DNA of 64,000 bases from Linnemannia schmuckeri (taxonomy: Eukaryota > Mortierellomycota > Mortierellomycetes > Mortierellales > Mortierellaceae), in contig JANATG010000014.1 in the NCBI GenBank assembly GCA_029449235.1, forward strand, positions 248,001 to 312,000, written 5' to 3'. Position 1 is the stretch's first letter, and every line of letters begins with the position of its first letter. This document shows, in pieces, positions 45,901 through 56,889 of the stretch. The notes beneath the pieces were generated by a model. It was given only the letters and a program-made list of their open reading frames with translations. It ran no database searches and was not told the origin of the DNA. A program made the position numbers and the translations under genes.

Positions 45901-48900
45901 GACGCTGACAGCTGGCGGTCGGAGTATGATAAGGACTTTGACGACAACGCGCTGATCATGAGCCTAGCGGGAGGAGATTTTGAGATTGAGGATGAAGACG
46001 ACGATATGCCGTGGTACGGCAATGTTAACGACATCACGGATCCTTATGTTGTGACAATTTCTCCGAGATACTTGAAGGCGCAGGTCGGCGAAGAGCACGA
46101 CCCGGAAGAATACGTCAAGGAACTGGAGCTCCAGAATCAGAGAGAAAACGACGGCGATTTGGAGACTGGCAACTCACAGGGTTTCCGTGTCAATTTGGAG
46201 TACATTTTGAGAAAAGTCTGGGGATACCCTTCGTTTAGAGATGGACAGCTGGATTCCATCAAGCGGACGTTAAGACATGAATCGTCACTTCTCGTTCTTC
46301 CCACAGGTTTGTATTTGCGATAAGGTCTGCATTTGTCCTTTTTATCAATTTTTGTTGTGTCCTAACGCCATATTTTTATTTTCTGCTTGTCTACATTAGG
46401 CAGTGGCAAGTCGTTGTCATACCAGCTCCCTGCTTACATTCTTTCGAAACTGGGCATCCCTACGCTGACTTTGGTCATTTCTCCGATGATCTCTCTCATG
46501 TACGACCAAGTCAAGTGTCTCCCACCAGGCTTGGTTGGCGCTTGCTGGACAAGTGTCGAACAAACAGTAAGGCACAATACCTTTCTTTCACGTTTGATCA
46601 AGGTTCAAATATACGTATCACAAGCTAACAATCTCTTTTCGTTTCATCTACAACTCGTAGACGGCGCAGTTCAAAGAATTTATGGAGAAGCTGACGTCAA
46701 ACACCATCAAGATCCTGTTCATATCACCCGAAAAGTTGCAGAGCCAGTCGTTCTTGAGTCTTGTTCGGACCAGGAGAATCCCACCCATCCCATTTGTGTG
46801 CGTAGACGAGGTCCATTGTCTGTCAGAGTGGTCGCACAACTTCCGCCCAGCATACTTACTCCTCAATCATATCCTCATCTCAGATCTTAAGTCGCCTTGC
46901 GTGGTTGGATTGACAGGGACAGCAACGGAGGGCACCAAGGACTCGATCTGCGCAATGCTTAGTATTGACCGGAGTGCGGGAGTTTTGTCGGGTCCGGTCA
47001 TTCGTGACAACCTGGCCATGACTGTCTCTGTAGAGGCTGATCGTGAACCAGCATTGTTGAATTTGCTGCAGTCACCTCGATTTGCAACTATGGATGCCAT
47101 CTTGATCTATGTCATGCGACAAGCACAGGCGGACGCGCTGGCAGCGTTTTTGAGGGTCAGAAACTTTAGTGCCGAGAGTTACCATGCTGGCAAGTCGTCT
47201 CAGGATCGTCAGCGGATTCAGCATAGATTTATGAATGACAGCGGACTTAAGGCAGGACCAGGCGCGTCAAGCCAAGGTGGAGTGCCTGGAGGAATCCGGA
47301 TCTTGGTGGCGACGATTGCTTTTGGTTTGGGACTCAACAAATCCAACATCCGCAGTGTCATTCACTACTGTCTCCCCAAGTCGCTGGAGAACTATATTCA
47401 GGAGATTGGACGGTCCGGTCGAGATGGCGAAAAGTCGTATTGTCATATGTTCTTGAACCAGGACGATTATATGAGGCTGCGGAGTTTGGCATATGCAGAC
47501 GGTATGGACTGGGGCACTGTCCTGCGGTTGATCAAGAGATTGTTTTCGAGGAGAGAGATTTCCGACTCTTTGAACCTTGGTGCTGCAGGAACAACTAAAA
47601 GGCGGCGGGATCTGGCCGATGAAGTGGACGAAATTGGCGCGAATGACGATGGAGACCATGACTTATCCAAGAAACGGAAGCAGAACAACCAGCGAGCACT
47701 AGGTGTCAAAAGTGGCAAAGGCGAGTCCAAGTTCCAGAGTCTTGTTCATTCCACGGCTGGCATTCTCGTGATTCCTCCTCCGTCTGGGCCGCAGTCATGC
47801 GCGGTGTCGACCACTGGCAAGCGAGTCGTTGTTGTCCGGGAGGATCTTGTGGAGGAAGAGTATGATATCAAGAAGGAGGTCTTGGCGACGCTTTTGAGCT
47901 ATGTGGAGCTGGACGATTCTCATCCGATCAAGGTCATTGGGTCGATCTTGGCAAAGTGTACGGTCAAGTTCTTGTTGGAGGCGGAGATGTTGTCGGAGCG
48001 TGCTGATGAGGTCCCGTTGGTCGATTTGGTTCTGAAGCATGGAGTCATGACAGGCCACAACACTAATAGTAGCAACAGCTCATCTTCCTATGGACGAGGT
48101 CGCAAGGGGGGCGGTAAGTCTGGACTGGGAGGATCGAGTCTCTCGATGGCGTATTGCTGTGACACTGTGTCGCTCTGTCAGCTGAGCGGGCTGAGTTTCA
48201 CGGAGCTGACGCAGGAACTGCAGCAGTGGAAGCGGAAGAAGTGGGCTGTCTATGAGATGACGGATCCAGGACTTTGTGTCGAGATTTTGAGTGAGCCGGC
48301 TGATTGTATGAAGGAGATTCGACGACGTGAACGCAGCGCTATGGATGTCGACATGTCTGGAGCAGAGGACAGCGAGCCTGATAGGGATGAGGAAGCGTAT
48401 GAGAAGGACCACGATGATTTTATTATGATGTTGGCGGATCGGTTGCATCGGAAATTGTGTGCTGTTGAGCGAGTTGGTGTGGCTAAGGTTGATCGAGTGT
48501 ATGAGCTGTTCCAGTCTGTCGCTACCGAGACATGGCAGCAGCAGGAGGTCTTTAAGCCGAGACTGTTGGGGTCAACGGATGATGACGACAATGGCGAAGA
48601 TGACGAGAGGGAGGTTGTTGATAGAGATGATGATGGTGAGAGCGGCGCTGAGAGTAGCGAATATGAGGATGATGTTGATCTGGAGTACATCGAGATGCGT
48701 ATGAAGGCCAAGGCTGCCGCCAAGCGGAACAAATCTGCGACGAAGGCATCTGCAACTGGTTTCGGCGGCTCGGGATCGTTCAAGGTGACACATGCGGAGA
48801 TGGTCTTGCGCAAGGGCATTCAAGAGTACTTTGCCAAGCGATCTGGAGAAGGCATTGGTGGATTGCATGCTGAGGACGAGCTGTTTTCTAAGGCAGCTGG

Positions 48901-49360
48901 AGCCCCTGTCGCCGACGCTGTCAATGACGACGACATGTCTGTGTCTGAACGTAGCCAACCTAAAATCGCAAAGGCGGTAGTGCAGATGGACAAGACGATG
49001 CGGTTGTACGACTATGAGAACGAGCTTGTGACGAACATGCAGCGCAAGTGGCGGTCGGCTGTTGAGGTGGACCTCAAGGTGTTCTTGAACCAGCAGTGGC
49101 AACAACAGCAGCAACAGTCATCGTCGTTAGGAGATATGGGGTTGACGGGTAGCAGTATTAAGGTGGTTGATTCTCCGAGAGTTGTGTGCAGGATTTTTCA
49201 TGGGATTTCCAGCCCTTGTTTCCCGAATATGGAATGGAGGAATCATCGGTACTGGGGCAAGTACATGCACTTTGATTTTGCGCAGATGATGCAGATGGCT
49301 GCGCGGATCACTAAGGAGCAGCGAGTACAGCGCTTACAGCAGATTCAGCAGCAGCGGTAA
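42958..49360 (+). CDS. RECQL4: RecQ4-type helicase with N-terminal Sld2-like domain
   Basis: Five exons: 42958-43495, 43599-45269, 45365-46306, 46400-46566, 46661-49360; 2005 residues. RECQL4 is a 3'-5' DNA helicase whose Sld2-like N-terminus acts in replication initiation in animals. Residues about 140-195 match Sld2: LKIARRELKAWEANF, QDDIAQD, then across intron 1 VKKYRAYSKLKKAL. A long Ser/Pro-rich, probably phosphorylated region follows (many SP and TP, e.g. LGLRTPSKKH, NILFSPS). Near residue 890 EGNFVAYNLQR and an RGG-like patch resemble the conserved stretch before the zinc knuckle of animal RECQL4; no knuckle cysteines follow. The helicase core has FRDGQLDSI, LPTGSGKS (about 1050), LVISPMISLMYDQV, DEVH (1155-1158), CLSEWSHNFRPAYL, LTGTAT, ATIAFGLGLNKSNIRSVIHY and YIQEIGRSGRDG. 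The C-terminal 600 residues contain acidic and Gln-rich stretches. Confidence 0.93.
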
Positions 49361-49470
49361 AGGATTGACGATTAAATAAATTGACGTCTTTTGTGTGGAG
49401 TGAATATGTAGTATGCAGATATGGAGGAAAGAGGAGGTTAAATAAGAATGTCTTTACTCTAAATCAGCGT

Positions 49471-49501
49471 TTTTTATTTTATTTTATTTTATTTTATTTT
49501 A
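49471..49501. repeat. ATTTT pentanucleotide repeat
   Basis: About six tandem ATTTT units lie between the convergent RecQ4 and F-box/LRR genes, 26 bases from the stop of the latter. They are probably part of both 3' ends, where AT-rich runs serve polyadenylation. Confidence 0.9.
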
Positions 49502-49526
49502 CATGCAGGATATATGACGATGGAGA

Positions 49527-51971
49527 TTAACGAGCGGTCATCAGGGCGGGCATGCGGGTGTACTCGACGCCGTTGAGGACAAATGACTGGAGACGCGGCA
49601 TATCCTCGAGGCGATGCATCATATCCCGTACAAAGGATGTCGATCCTGCTGAGGACGAGGATGAAGTCGACAATGAAGAAGAGGCTGTTGAAGGGACAAT
49701 GGACATGGGTGTATCCTCGTTGCTGTTGTTGCTGCTGTTGCTGGCATTGGGAAGGACTTGGGTGTTGGAGATGTTGGTAGAGGCGGTAGAGGTGGTAAGA
49801 GGAGCAGCGTTGAGACTTTGATATGGATGGCTGATTTCACCAACCAGGCCCGTGCTGTTGCTGCTGTAACCAGGAATCGGATTCGAGACTGTGAAGTTGC
49901 CTCCAATACCGCTAACGATCTCGTTTTCATCGTCCTCGTCCTCGTCCTCGTCCTCCTCGTCAAAACCGTTGATATTGGTGCCACTGGGATGACGACGGCG
50001 ACGAGGTGGCGGTCTGGAACTGCTCACGACAGACCAGCCGTACAACGCAGCCTCTGCAATAAAGTCGTCTTCTTCTGAACGTGTACCTCCACTTTGGACT
50101 TCTTGCACTTCCTGCCCTTGCCCCTGCCCTTGTCCTTGTCCTTGACCCTCGAGCGCCACAACCACATCTCCTCCAGGAACGCCACCGGGACCGCTAGCGT
50201 CTCCAGAAATAGAAGCAGCCAAGAACAACCGGTGCAGACGAGGCGAACAGGCCCAAGTAAATAAGAACAAGTACTCTGACATCCTCTCTGCCCCCTCAAT
50301 CGACAACGCCGTCAGCTCCGAACATCCCATCAAAATCTTTCTCAGATTCTCTCGACTCTGTTCACTCGTTGCTGAAGATGGTCTGCGATTGACGATCCTC
50401 AGGTCCAAGATCTCCAACGTCGCCGCATGCTGCTCCAACAGAGCCCTCGCAAACTCTCCGCCCTCAAGAGTCGGGATCCGGATCTGGAGATCGACGAGGG
50501 CGGGGAGACTGCGGACCAGGGCTGCGTAGCGGTGTTCAGGCTCTGAGACGTCGACGGTCGAGTATGTCAATACTGTGACGCGCGGGCAGCATTGTGCAAG
50601 GTTGATAGTAAGCGCCTCCAGGTCCGAGTCAAGGGGTCCCATCCAGGAGAGCTCTTCGAGGTTGGGGCAGAGACGGATTAGAGTCTCAAAGGCACCACTT
50701 TCGACGTCCTTGCAGACGCTGAGGCAGGTGAGATGGAGGAGTTGGAATCCGTATGGGTTTGGGTTCCTTCGTTTTGGGTTCGAGTTGTAAGGGTGATGAT
50801 AATCGTCGTCGTCGTGCCATTCTGGTGGGTATCTTCCTGTTGATGTTGTTGTTGCATTAGTCAATGTTGGTGCCTTTGCTTGGGTATAAGCACCGTTTGA
50901 AGAGGCGCTGGAGGGTATGTTGAGCAAAGACATCAAATATGATGACGAAGACGACGATCCCATCGTGGCTGTGCTGCTGCTGCTGCTGCTGCTGCCACCA
51001 TCCCTTCCCGCTGACGATCCCGTTGACATAAGAGGCGGTAGGGCCTCGCCGGTCACGAAATCGAGGGCCAAAGTCCTTAAACCAGGGTTACTCCTCAACA
51101 ACTCGACAAATCCCTGATCAAGTTTCCAACATTCCAGAACCAGATCCTGTAATCGATGCAGCTTTGCCGCAAGGGCAAGACTGTCGAGCATGCCGTGGTT
51201 GTCCCGTTGGAAATCCCCGCCTTGCCAGCGGAGGCTTTGGAGGCGAGTGTTTTGGAGAATGAGGGCTTTTGACCACTCGTTACACGAGGTTGGGGTTGGG
51301 TATAGGGAGGTTATTGTTGTTGCTGTGGTTGCTGTTGTTATTGGAGGAGGATTGATGGAGGAGGAGGAGGAGGAAGAAGGAAGGGCGGAGGAAGAGAGAG
51401 ACTGAGGGGAGGGAGCTAACCCAAAGGGGGGAGAATCCTCGTCCAACCCAACAAGCTCAAGGTGGAGAAGATGAATTGGCAGGTGAGCAGGAGGGAGTGC
51501 CAGGATAGGGGCACACGGCCTCGTGAGGACTAACAGCCTAAACCGTAGACTATTACGAAGAAAGAAATCAACTGCTGGGGGGTTGCGATTCAAAAACTTC
51601 ATCACCTGTCTTTCTTTTCCTTCTAGGGTAACAGTAGTAGCGGGGAAGAAGGTAGTGATGGGAGCAGTATGAACGGCAGTGTCGTCAAAGGAGAAGCAGA
51701 GAATGGGGAGGAAGATGTCGTGCCATGTCCGGTTGACTTGGATGCAGGCCAGGAGGTGTTGTGGGTCGAAGTATGGAGGGCCCATTGGTACTTGTGCGAG
51801 AGTGATGCTGTTGGTGCTGGTGCTGTTGCTAGTTTGGCTGTGGGTTTCGGGGATGGGCGGTGATGTAGTTATAGAGGAGGATCGGGTGGGTTTTGAGTGG
51901 ACCCAGAGGGGCACATGGCGTCCGACTCTTGTGAGGATCTCTGGAATCTCGAGAGGGTGTGTCCTGTTCAT
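49527..51971 (-). CDS. F-box/LRR-type protein
   Basis: Single exon, 814 residues, from ATG 51971. The frame is open further upstream but that part is low-complexity Phe/Ser leader, and HPLEIPEILTRVGRHVPLW is the typical start of fungal F-box/LRR proteins. The F-box-like region continues after an insert with FDPQHLLACIQVNRTWHDIF. LRR-like segments follow: LPIHLLHLELVGLD, LQSLRWQGGDF, LHRLQDLVLECWKLDQGFVE, NPGLRTLALDFV, LLHLTCLSVCKDVE, LCPNLEELSWMGPLDSDLEA, CPRVTVLTYSTVD, LPALVDLQIRIPTLEG and CSELTALSIEGAE. Between and after them lie Ser-rich, Gly-Gln repeat (near 50110-50150) and Asp/Glu repeat (near 49930-49965) insertions. The probable role is substrate recognition in an SCF ubiquitin ligase; the target is unknown. 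It ends with MPRLQSFVLNGVEYTRMPA. Confidence 0.85.
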   Translation of the reverse strand: MNRTHPLEIPEILTRVGRHVPLWVHSKPTRSSSITTSPPIPETHSQTSNSTSTNSITLAQVPMGPPYFDPQHLLACIQVNRTWHDIFLPILCFSFDDTAVHTAPITTFFPATTVTLEGKERQVMKFLNRNPPAVDFFLRNSLRFRLLVLTRPCAPILALPPAHLPIHLLHLELVGLDEDSPPFGLAPSPQSLSSSALPSSSSSSSINPPPITTATTATTITSLYPTPTSCNEWSKALILQNTRLQSLRWQGGDFQRDNHGMLDSLALAAKLHRLQDLVLECWKLDQGFVELLRSNPGLRTLALDFVTGEALPPLMSTGSSAGRDGGSSSSSSSTATMGSSSSSSYLMSLLNIPSSASSNGAYTQAKAPTLTNATTTSTGRYPPEWHDDDDYHHPYNSNPKRRNPNPYGFQLLHLTCLSVCKDVESGAFETLIRLCPNLEELSWMGPLDSDLEALTINLAQCCPRVTVLTYSTVDVSEPEHRYAALVRSLPALVDLQIRIPTLEGGEFARALLEQHAATLEILDLRIVNRRPSSATSEQSRENLRKILMGCSELTALSIEGAERMSEYLFLFTWACSPRLHRLFLAASISGDASGPGGVPGGDVVVALEGQGQGQGQGQGQEVQEVQSGGTRSEEDDFIAEAALYGWSVVSSSRPPPRRRRHPSGTNINGFDEEDEDEDEDDENEIVSGIGGNFTVSNPIPGYSSNSTGLVGEISHPYQSLNAAPLTTSTASTNISNTQVLPNASNSSNNSNEDTPMSIVPSTASSSLSTSSSSSAGSTSFVRDMMHRLEDMPRLQSFVLNGVEYTRMPALMTAR

Positions 51972-52937
51972 TGCTGGTGTCTGTGAGTCGGTGGGGAGAG
52001 AGAAGGAGATGAGAACAAGGGGTGAAGAAAAGGGAGAGGAAGAAGACGAGTAAAGGAACGCAATGAACAAGGAATGGAAAGGGGAAGGAGTGAGGGATGT
52101 AAGTGAAAAGAGGACGAAGGTAATGTCGAACAAAAGAAAAATAAAGGCACTGAAATAAGAGAGGGGGTGTCTTGGAAATGAAAAAAAAAAAAAAAAAAAA
52201 AAAAGACAATGAAAGAGGTGAAACAAGACGGAGCGGCATGTTTTGATACTAAGAAAGAAGGCACGGCACCACAGTGGGCCCTCATCTTCCTTCCTCCCTT
52301 CCTTAGCGTAGACTAAAGCTAACCCAGGGGCAGCAATAAAAGAAAGGAGGCTGCCTTTTCATCAATCGATCAAATAGTCCTGGCTGCAGGGTCTCCCGAT
52401 TGGCTGGGTATGACTATCCACTGATGACTGGCCAAACAACCACATTTCTAATGCTTTCATTTTTTATCGCTTCTTGTGCCTGTAAAAGCCTACTTATAAA
52501 TTATTAGATGAATTGAGATAAAGTTGAGAATAGGGAGAAGAAGGAAATGTGCACAACTTGGTAAGGAACAGGCACCCATTTTGTGGGTGAAGCTCCAGCT
52601 AGCTGAAATGATCTCGTTTTTTTAAGACGGACCTTCTCTAGAGAAGCTAGTAGATTGAATCCTCGAGAAAAGAAAGGATCCACGACAATAATGAGCCACT
52701 CAGAGTACAAAGGAGCCATTCCCAGGCCGCAATTCGTACTTTATATTTATACACAACCGTCACTCTGCAATTTCATTTCTGATCACTCGCATCAAAAAGA
52801 TTTGGAATCTAATAATTTTTCATTCATGGGAGGGTGCGATGTTTTATTTCTGAGCGCTTCAATTGTTTCTTGTTATTCCCAATTTTCCTCCCCCGCCTTA
52901 AAAAGTGACTCGTTCTCTCCTAGACACGCTTCTTTCT
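51972..52937. other. Intergenic region
   Basis: Promoter of the leftward F-box/LRR gene and 3' flank of the carboxypeptidase gene. A 24-base A tract lies at 52181-52204 (T in the F-box/LRR gene's orientation), about 210 bases before its ATG. No gene seen. Confidence 0.5.
52181..52204. repeat. Poly-A/T tract
   Basis: 24 consecutive A on the plus strand in the promoter region of the F-box/LRR gene. Confidence 0.9.
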
Positions 52938-54694
52938 TTACTTGATGTTATCAAGGATGGCAGTAAGGCCAGCCCAAGTCTCCTCACCAGTCGGCAAGAT
53001 CTGCTCCGCAGGTAACATAAACCCATATCGTCCCGTATCTCTCAATTCAACTGCCATTGCCACACCGGCCTTGGCAACCTCATACGCATAATCCACACTC
53101 GTACCCGAACTCTGATAAATGGTATGGAAAATATCTCCATGTCTATACCTCGTACCATGAACCTTCGCAAGAGCATTAACAGCCTTTTCAGCTAGCCCAT
53201 CCATGTATGCATAAGTGCCCGGACGGGTGGAGGTGTAGCCAAAAGGGACCATCCAGAGCTGAGAGAAACTGTGGATGTCGAGGTAGGCGGCTACGTTGGG
53301 GAGGGAGCGGAGGTAGCGGGCAATGTTGGTTGCTTCCGGGGTTGAGAATGCTCGGGGCCCCATGTAGTCGTCTCTACAGGGGTCGGTCGAGCTTCCTCCT
53401 TGTCCGAAATGGCTGTCCCAATTTCTGTTAACTATTATGTTGGATGATTGAGGGCGATATTAAAAACGGATGAAATGTGGAAGTTGTTAATACTTGTCAA
53501 ATTGATGTAAAGAAGAACGGAGAGAGGAGAACGAAATGAAAGAGAAGATGATAAAGGCAGAGAGAAGGGCGATAAAAGAATGTCGAAATAGAGAGAGGAG
53601 AAAAAAGGGATAGAACAACATACTGTCAGTGCCGAGGCAGCGGCTGCCAGGGTTGGGCTGAGTATTCTTGCGGTGCATGCGGTTGGTCGTCTGGGAGACA
53701 ACAAACCCGTCCGGGTTCATGATCGGGATGATGTGGAAAGTGTACTTTTTCAAGTACCCCGCCACCTTCTTGTCCTTGCTATTCAACAACTGCGAGATCA
53801 TGTATCTATTCGACGACCACCACCACCACAGAATAAAACAAAGTGAGGAAAACGATATATGTCGGGTCAGCATCCTCTGTCCACGCCATACGAAAAAAAT
53901 AGAATAGCGGCTATAGGAAGCCTAAAAAAAGAAACGCAACAAAAGGAGACTAAAGAGTAGACCTACTCGACAGTCATAGTAGTGATCCACTCACGCGCGT
54001 GCTGAGTCCCATGAAAGACAATATGCTTCTTGCCCGTACCCAATCGAATACCCGCCTGAGCACGGCCCTCAAAACTCTTGCCTGCACTAAATGCCTTGGC
54101 CATCCCTTTACTTCCCTTCACCTGAGCGTTTAACCACTTCACATGGTCTGCGTACGAGTGGTATCCCTTGAACCATGCACTCGCCGCCAATGGAGACGCA
54201 TAGATCTGACTTTCCTCATCCTCCCTTACTCCGCCTCCTCGATTGTGGCGAAAAGTGTTCTGGATCTGCTGAACAGACTGCCCCCAAACCTGCTGCAAAT
54301 ACACCTCATTTTTCTGGGCCTCCTCATCAATCACCCCTTGGAGGTCCTCAACGACAGTCGTATAGTTCAGATGCAAGGCCTGGAAGGACTTGAAGGATTT
54401 GGCGGGTACTCGGATCTCGATGGTGCCGCCAATCCCCTTGGCGTGGGTGAAATAGTCCAATTCGAGAAGGTGTTCGTTGTCGGTAAGGATCTTGAGGTCG
54501 GATTGAGTTTGGATGTTGATGCGGACGACTCGGTGGTTCTTGAAGGAAATGGCATCTGCAGAGGCGCCCTTGTGAGGGCGTCGGTCGATGGGGGGAATAT
54601 GGAGAGTTGTAGTCGGGGCGGCTGAGGAAAGGGAGGGCGTGAAGGCGATTGTCAACGCGACTACTGCCGAGAGAGTAAACAATGAAATCTTCAT
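52938..54694 (-). CDS. Secreted M14 zinc carboxypeptidase
   Basis: Three exons: 54694-53967, 53805-53624, 53431-52938; 467 residues. The protein starts with a signal peptide (MKISLFTLSAVVALTIAFTP... SSAAP), then a propeptide-like region of about 100 residues, then the peptidase domain from about residue 185. M14A carboxypeptidases release C-terminal amino acids using one zinc. The zinc ligands are visible: His232 and Glu235 in HGTQHAREW and His357 in YLDIHSFSQ. Substrate and catalytic residues are in place: TDINRNW (305-308), the Tyr of GTSVDYAYE region and Glu432 in VELRDTGRYGF. The fold is therefore complete and probably active after removal of the propeptide. The donor of intron 1 could be read one base later, but only GA|GTAGGT keeps the phase. 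Likely role: extracellular or vacuolar peptide digestion. Confidence 0.95.
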
Positions 54695-56889
54695 CTTTGA
54701 AACTATGTGTGATGTGTATGGGTGAAGAAAGAGAGAGTGGATGAAGGATGAGTTGAGTAAAAACAAGAAGTTGGGTGAGCTGAGTGGTTTTATAGCCAAA
54801 ACTGTCCACGAGGATGCGTACTCACATATTGTATTTCTCCCTCCCTCTCTCTCAATCTCTACCAGCACGATCGTATGTCCGTTACAAGCATAATGAACGA
54901 GAAAAGGGGACTAATGATTCCCTGCCGTAATATGCGAAGGCGATTGATGTTTATTTGATTGCTAATTTCCCAGGCAGGTACAGCAGTGTCCCTGAAATGA
55001 GAGTGTGAGCCTGCCTGCATATCCACACAAACATCAGCACCACTGTGTGTTTCTAATAGTATTTATCTCCCATAAGCCGCCGTTAGGCAAAATGGCACGC
55101 TCACATCCTTACAAAAAAAACTGACAAGGGTAAGGACGAGATGAGTATTGTACATCGTCAAAGATCTTGGGCTTATTGTGTGTACATTTACGATGGTTCT
55201 TTTTTTGGCAGTAAGTGAGCAGGTGCCAAAGTTTTTATGACAAGGTATGGGATAGCAAAAAGGGAGAAAAGTGTTCAAGGGTCTGTGTTGAGAAGAAAGG
55301 GAGGCAAAATTAACATCAAAGAGAATGGCTGTCCCATAGACACCCTTGACCATCCCCCCACTGTTTAAACGCGTGTCATTTTGCATGATGCAAACAAAAC
55401 AAAAAAAAATGCAGGGACAATCTTCAACGGATACATCGCACATGCTCAGCAAGGGTATTGTTCAAACAGTTGAGCAATTGCATAGCAATCGATGAAAGAT
55501 GTCCTCCTTGCTCATGTGCCTCGAGGCGCCAAAGTGACAAACATCAATATCCTGCTCAATGTATCAAAACATGTGTTCAATTACCAGGAGGGCGACAGGG
55601 GGGTCCCAGTCCCAGACTCCTTGGACATGAGGGTAAAAAGAAATAAACCTTAGATAGGGCTCCTTTGCAATACATCCCAGGGGGTACGCATGGCATAATT
55701 GAAGTACGCTAGCCTTGTAAACCTGACACAGAGAGAGTAGGAGTAGAAGTACATGATGGGAAAAAAGGCGAGAGTAGTGAGGGTTATATAAACGGATCTA
55801 CGGCGTAGCTAATAAGTTTTCGCTAGGACTAAGATGCACTGCCATTTCGCCTCCCTACGGTAGAATGATGACAACACACACAACGCGGCAAATGAGAGTT
55901 AAGAGGTCCGCATATTCCTTCCATAGGCAGCCCTGAGCCACAACTGACAGGAGGTGAAAGTTAAGAGTGCTCGCTCGTCGGAGAAGGAGATCAAGGGGTG
56001 GAGAGTGTGGGTTGTTAACTGATCGAAAAGATGCTTTAGTGAGCAGAAAAGAAATACGAAACTCTCACTCTTGCAGGCCAGAGGGCTATCCGGTGTCCCT
56101 GTGGTGACCGTGTGCCCTCTCAGAAGGATGAAGGGAGACCAAGAAGGGCGTAAGGTAAATGTCTCAACTTTAAAAGGAAGAGCAGGAAGGGCAAAAGAGC
56201 CATGCCTCTTCTCTCGGTCTTTCTCTTGTCGGTTCTTCAAGCCTGCGTGGAGGAAAAGGCAGAGGAAGAAGGGAGTGAAAGTGTTCAGAGGCAAGGGGGT
56301 GGATAATTGATTGCGCAAGTCGGTCATAGCTTGCTATGGACAAAATGCGACGAAGTAACGGCACAGGCGGATATTGTTATCCAGTCGTTCCTGTGTTGAC
56401 ATGCGTATCCTTCCTTGTTTTCCACACATTAGCAATATGAATGCGCCACGATCGATCAGAGAATAACATTCAGAGAACAAAAAAATGCAGACTAGTCTTA
56501 ACCTTGCTTTGTGTTTTGTTTGTTTGTACAAATTCATCTTTTTTACTATTTCGTCTCTTCATCTCTCCATATATCGTTTCTATCTCTTTGCTACTCTTCA
56601 TCAGCTGGCTACAAAACAAAAGAGGGAATCCATCCCACACGGGGACTCAGAAACTATCTTCGCTTGGCTTCAGCATCAAGTCATAAAGGAAGAACTCGAA
56701 CACACTCAGAGAAATCCAAAAAATATATATAAAAAAGGAGGAAAAGTCACCTATGATTGTGATCCATCAAGGCGGTGGTTATGGGGGGAGGAAGGTCTCT
56801 TTTTCTCCATGCTCATTAATAAAAGGGTAGATAAGGTAGGGTAAAGGTAGGGCATAGTGATGTGTTTTTATATCCAAAGGTAAGAAAAA
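54695..56889. other. Gene-free interval
   Basis: Beyond the TATA box of the carboxypeptidase gene I find no supported gene. Short open frames on both strands show no family resemblance. Confidence 0.45.
54788..54794 (-). promoter_or_regulatory. TATA box of the carboxypeptidase gene
   Basis: The minus strand reads TATAAAA, 94 bases upstream of the ATG at 54694, a standard core-promoter distance. Confidence 0.5.
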
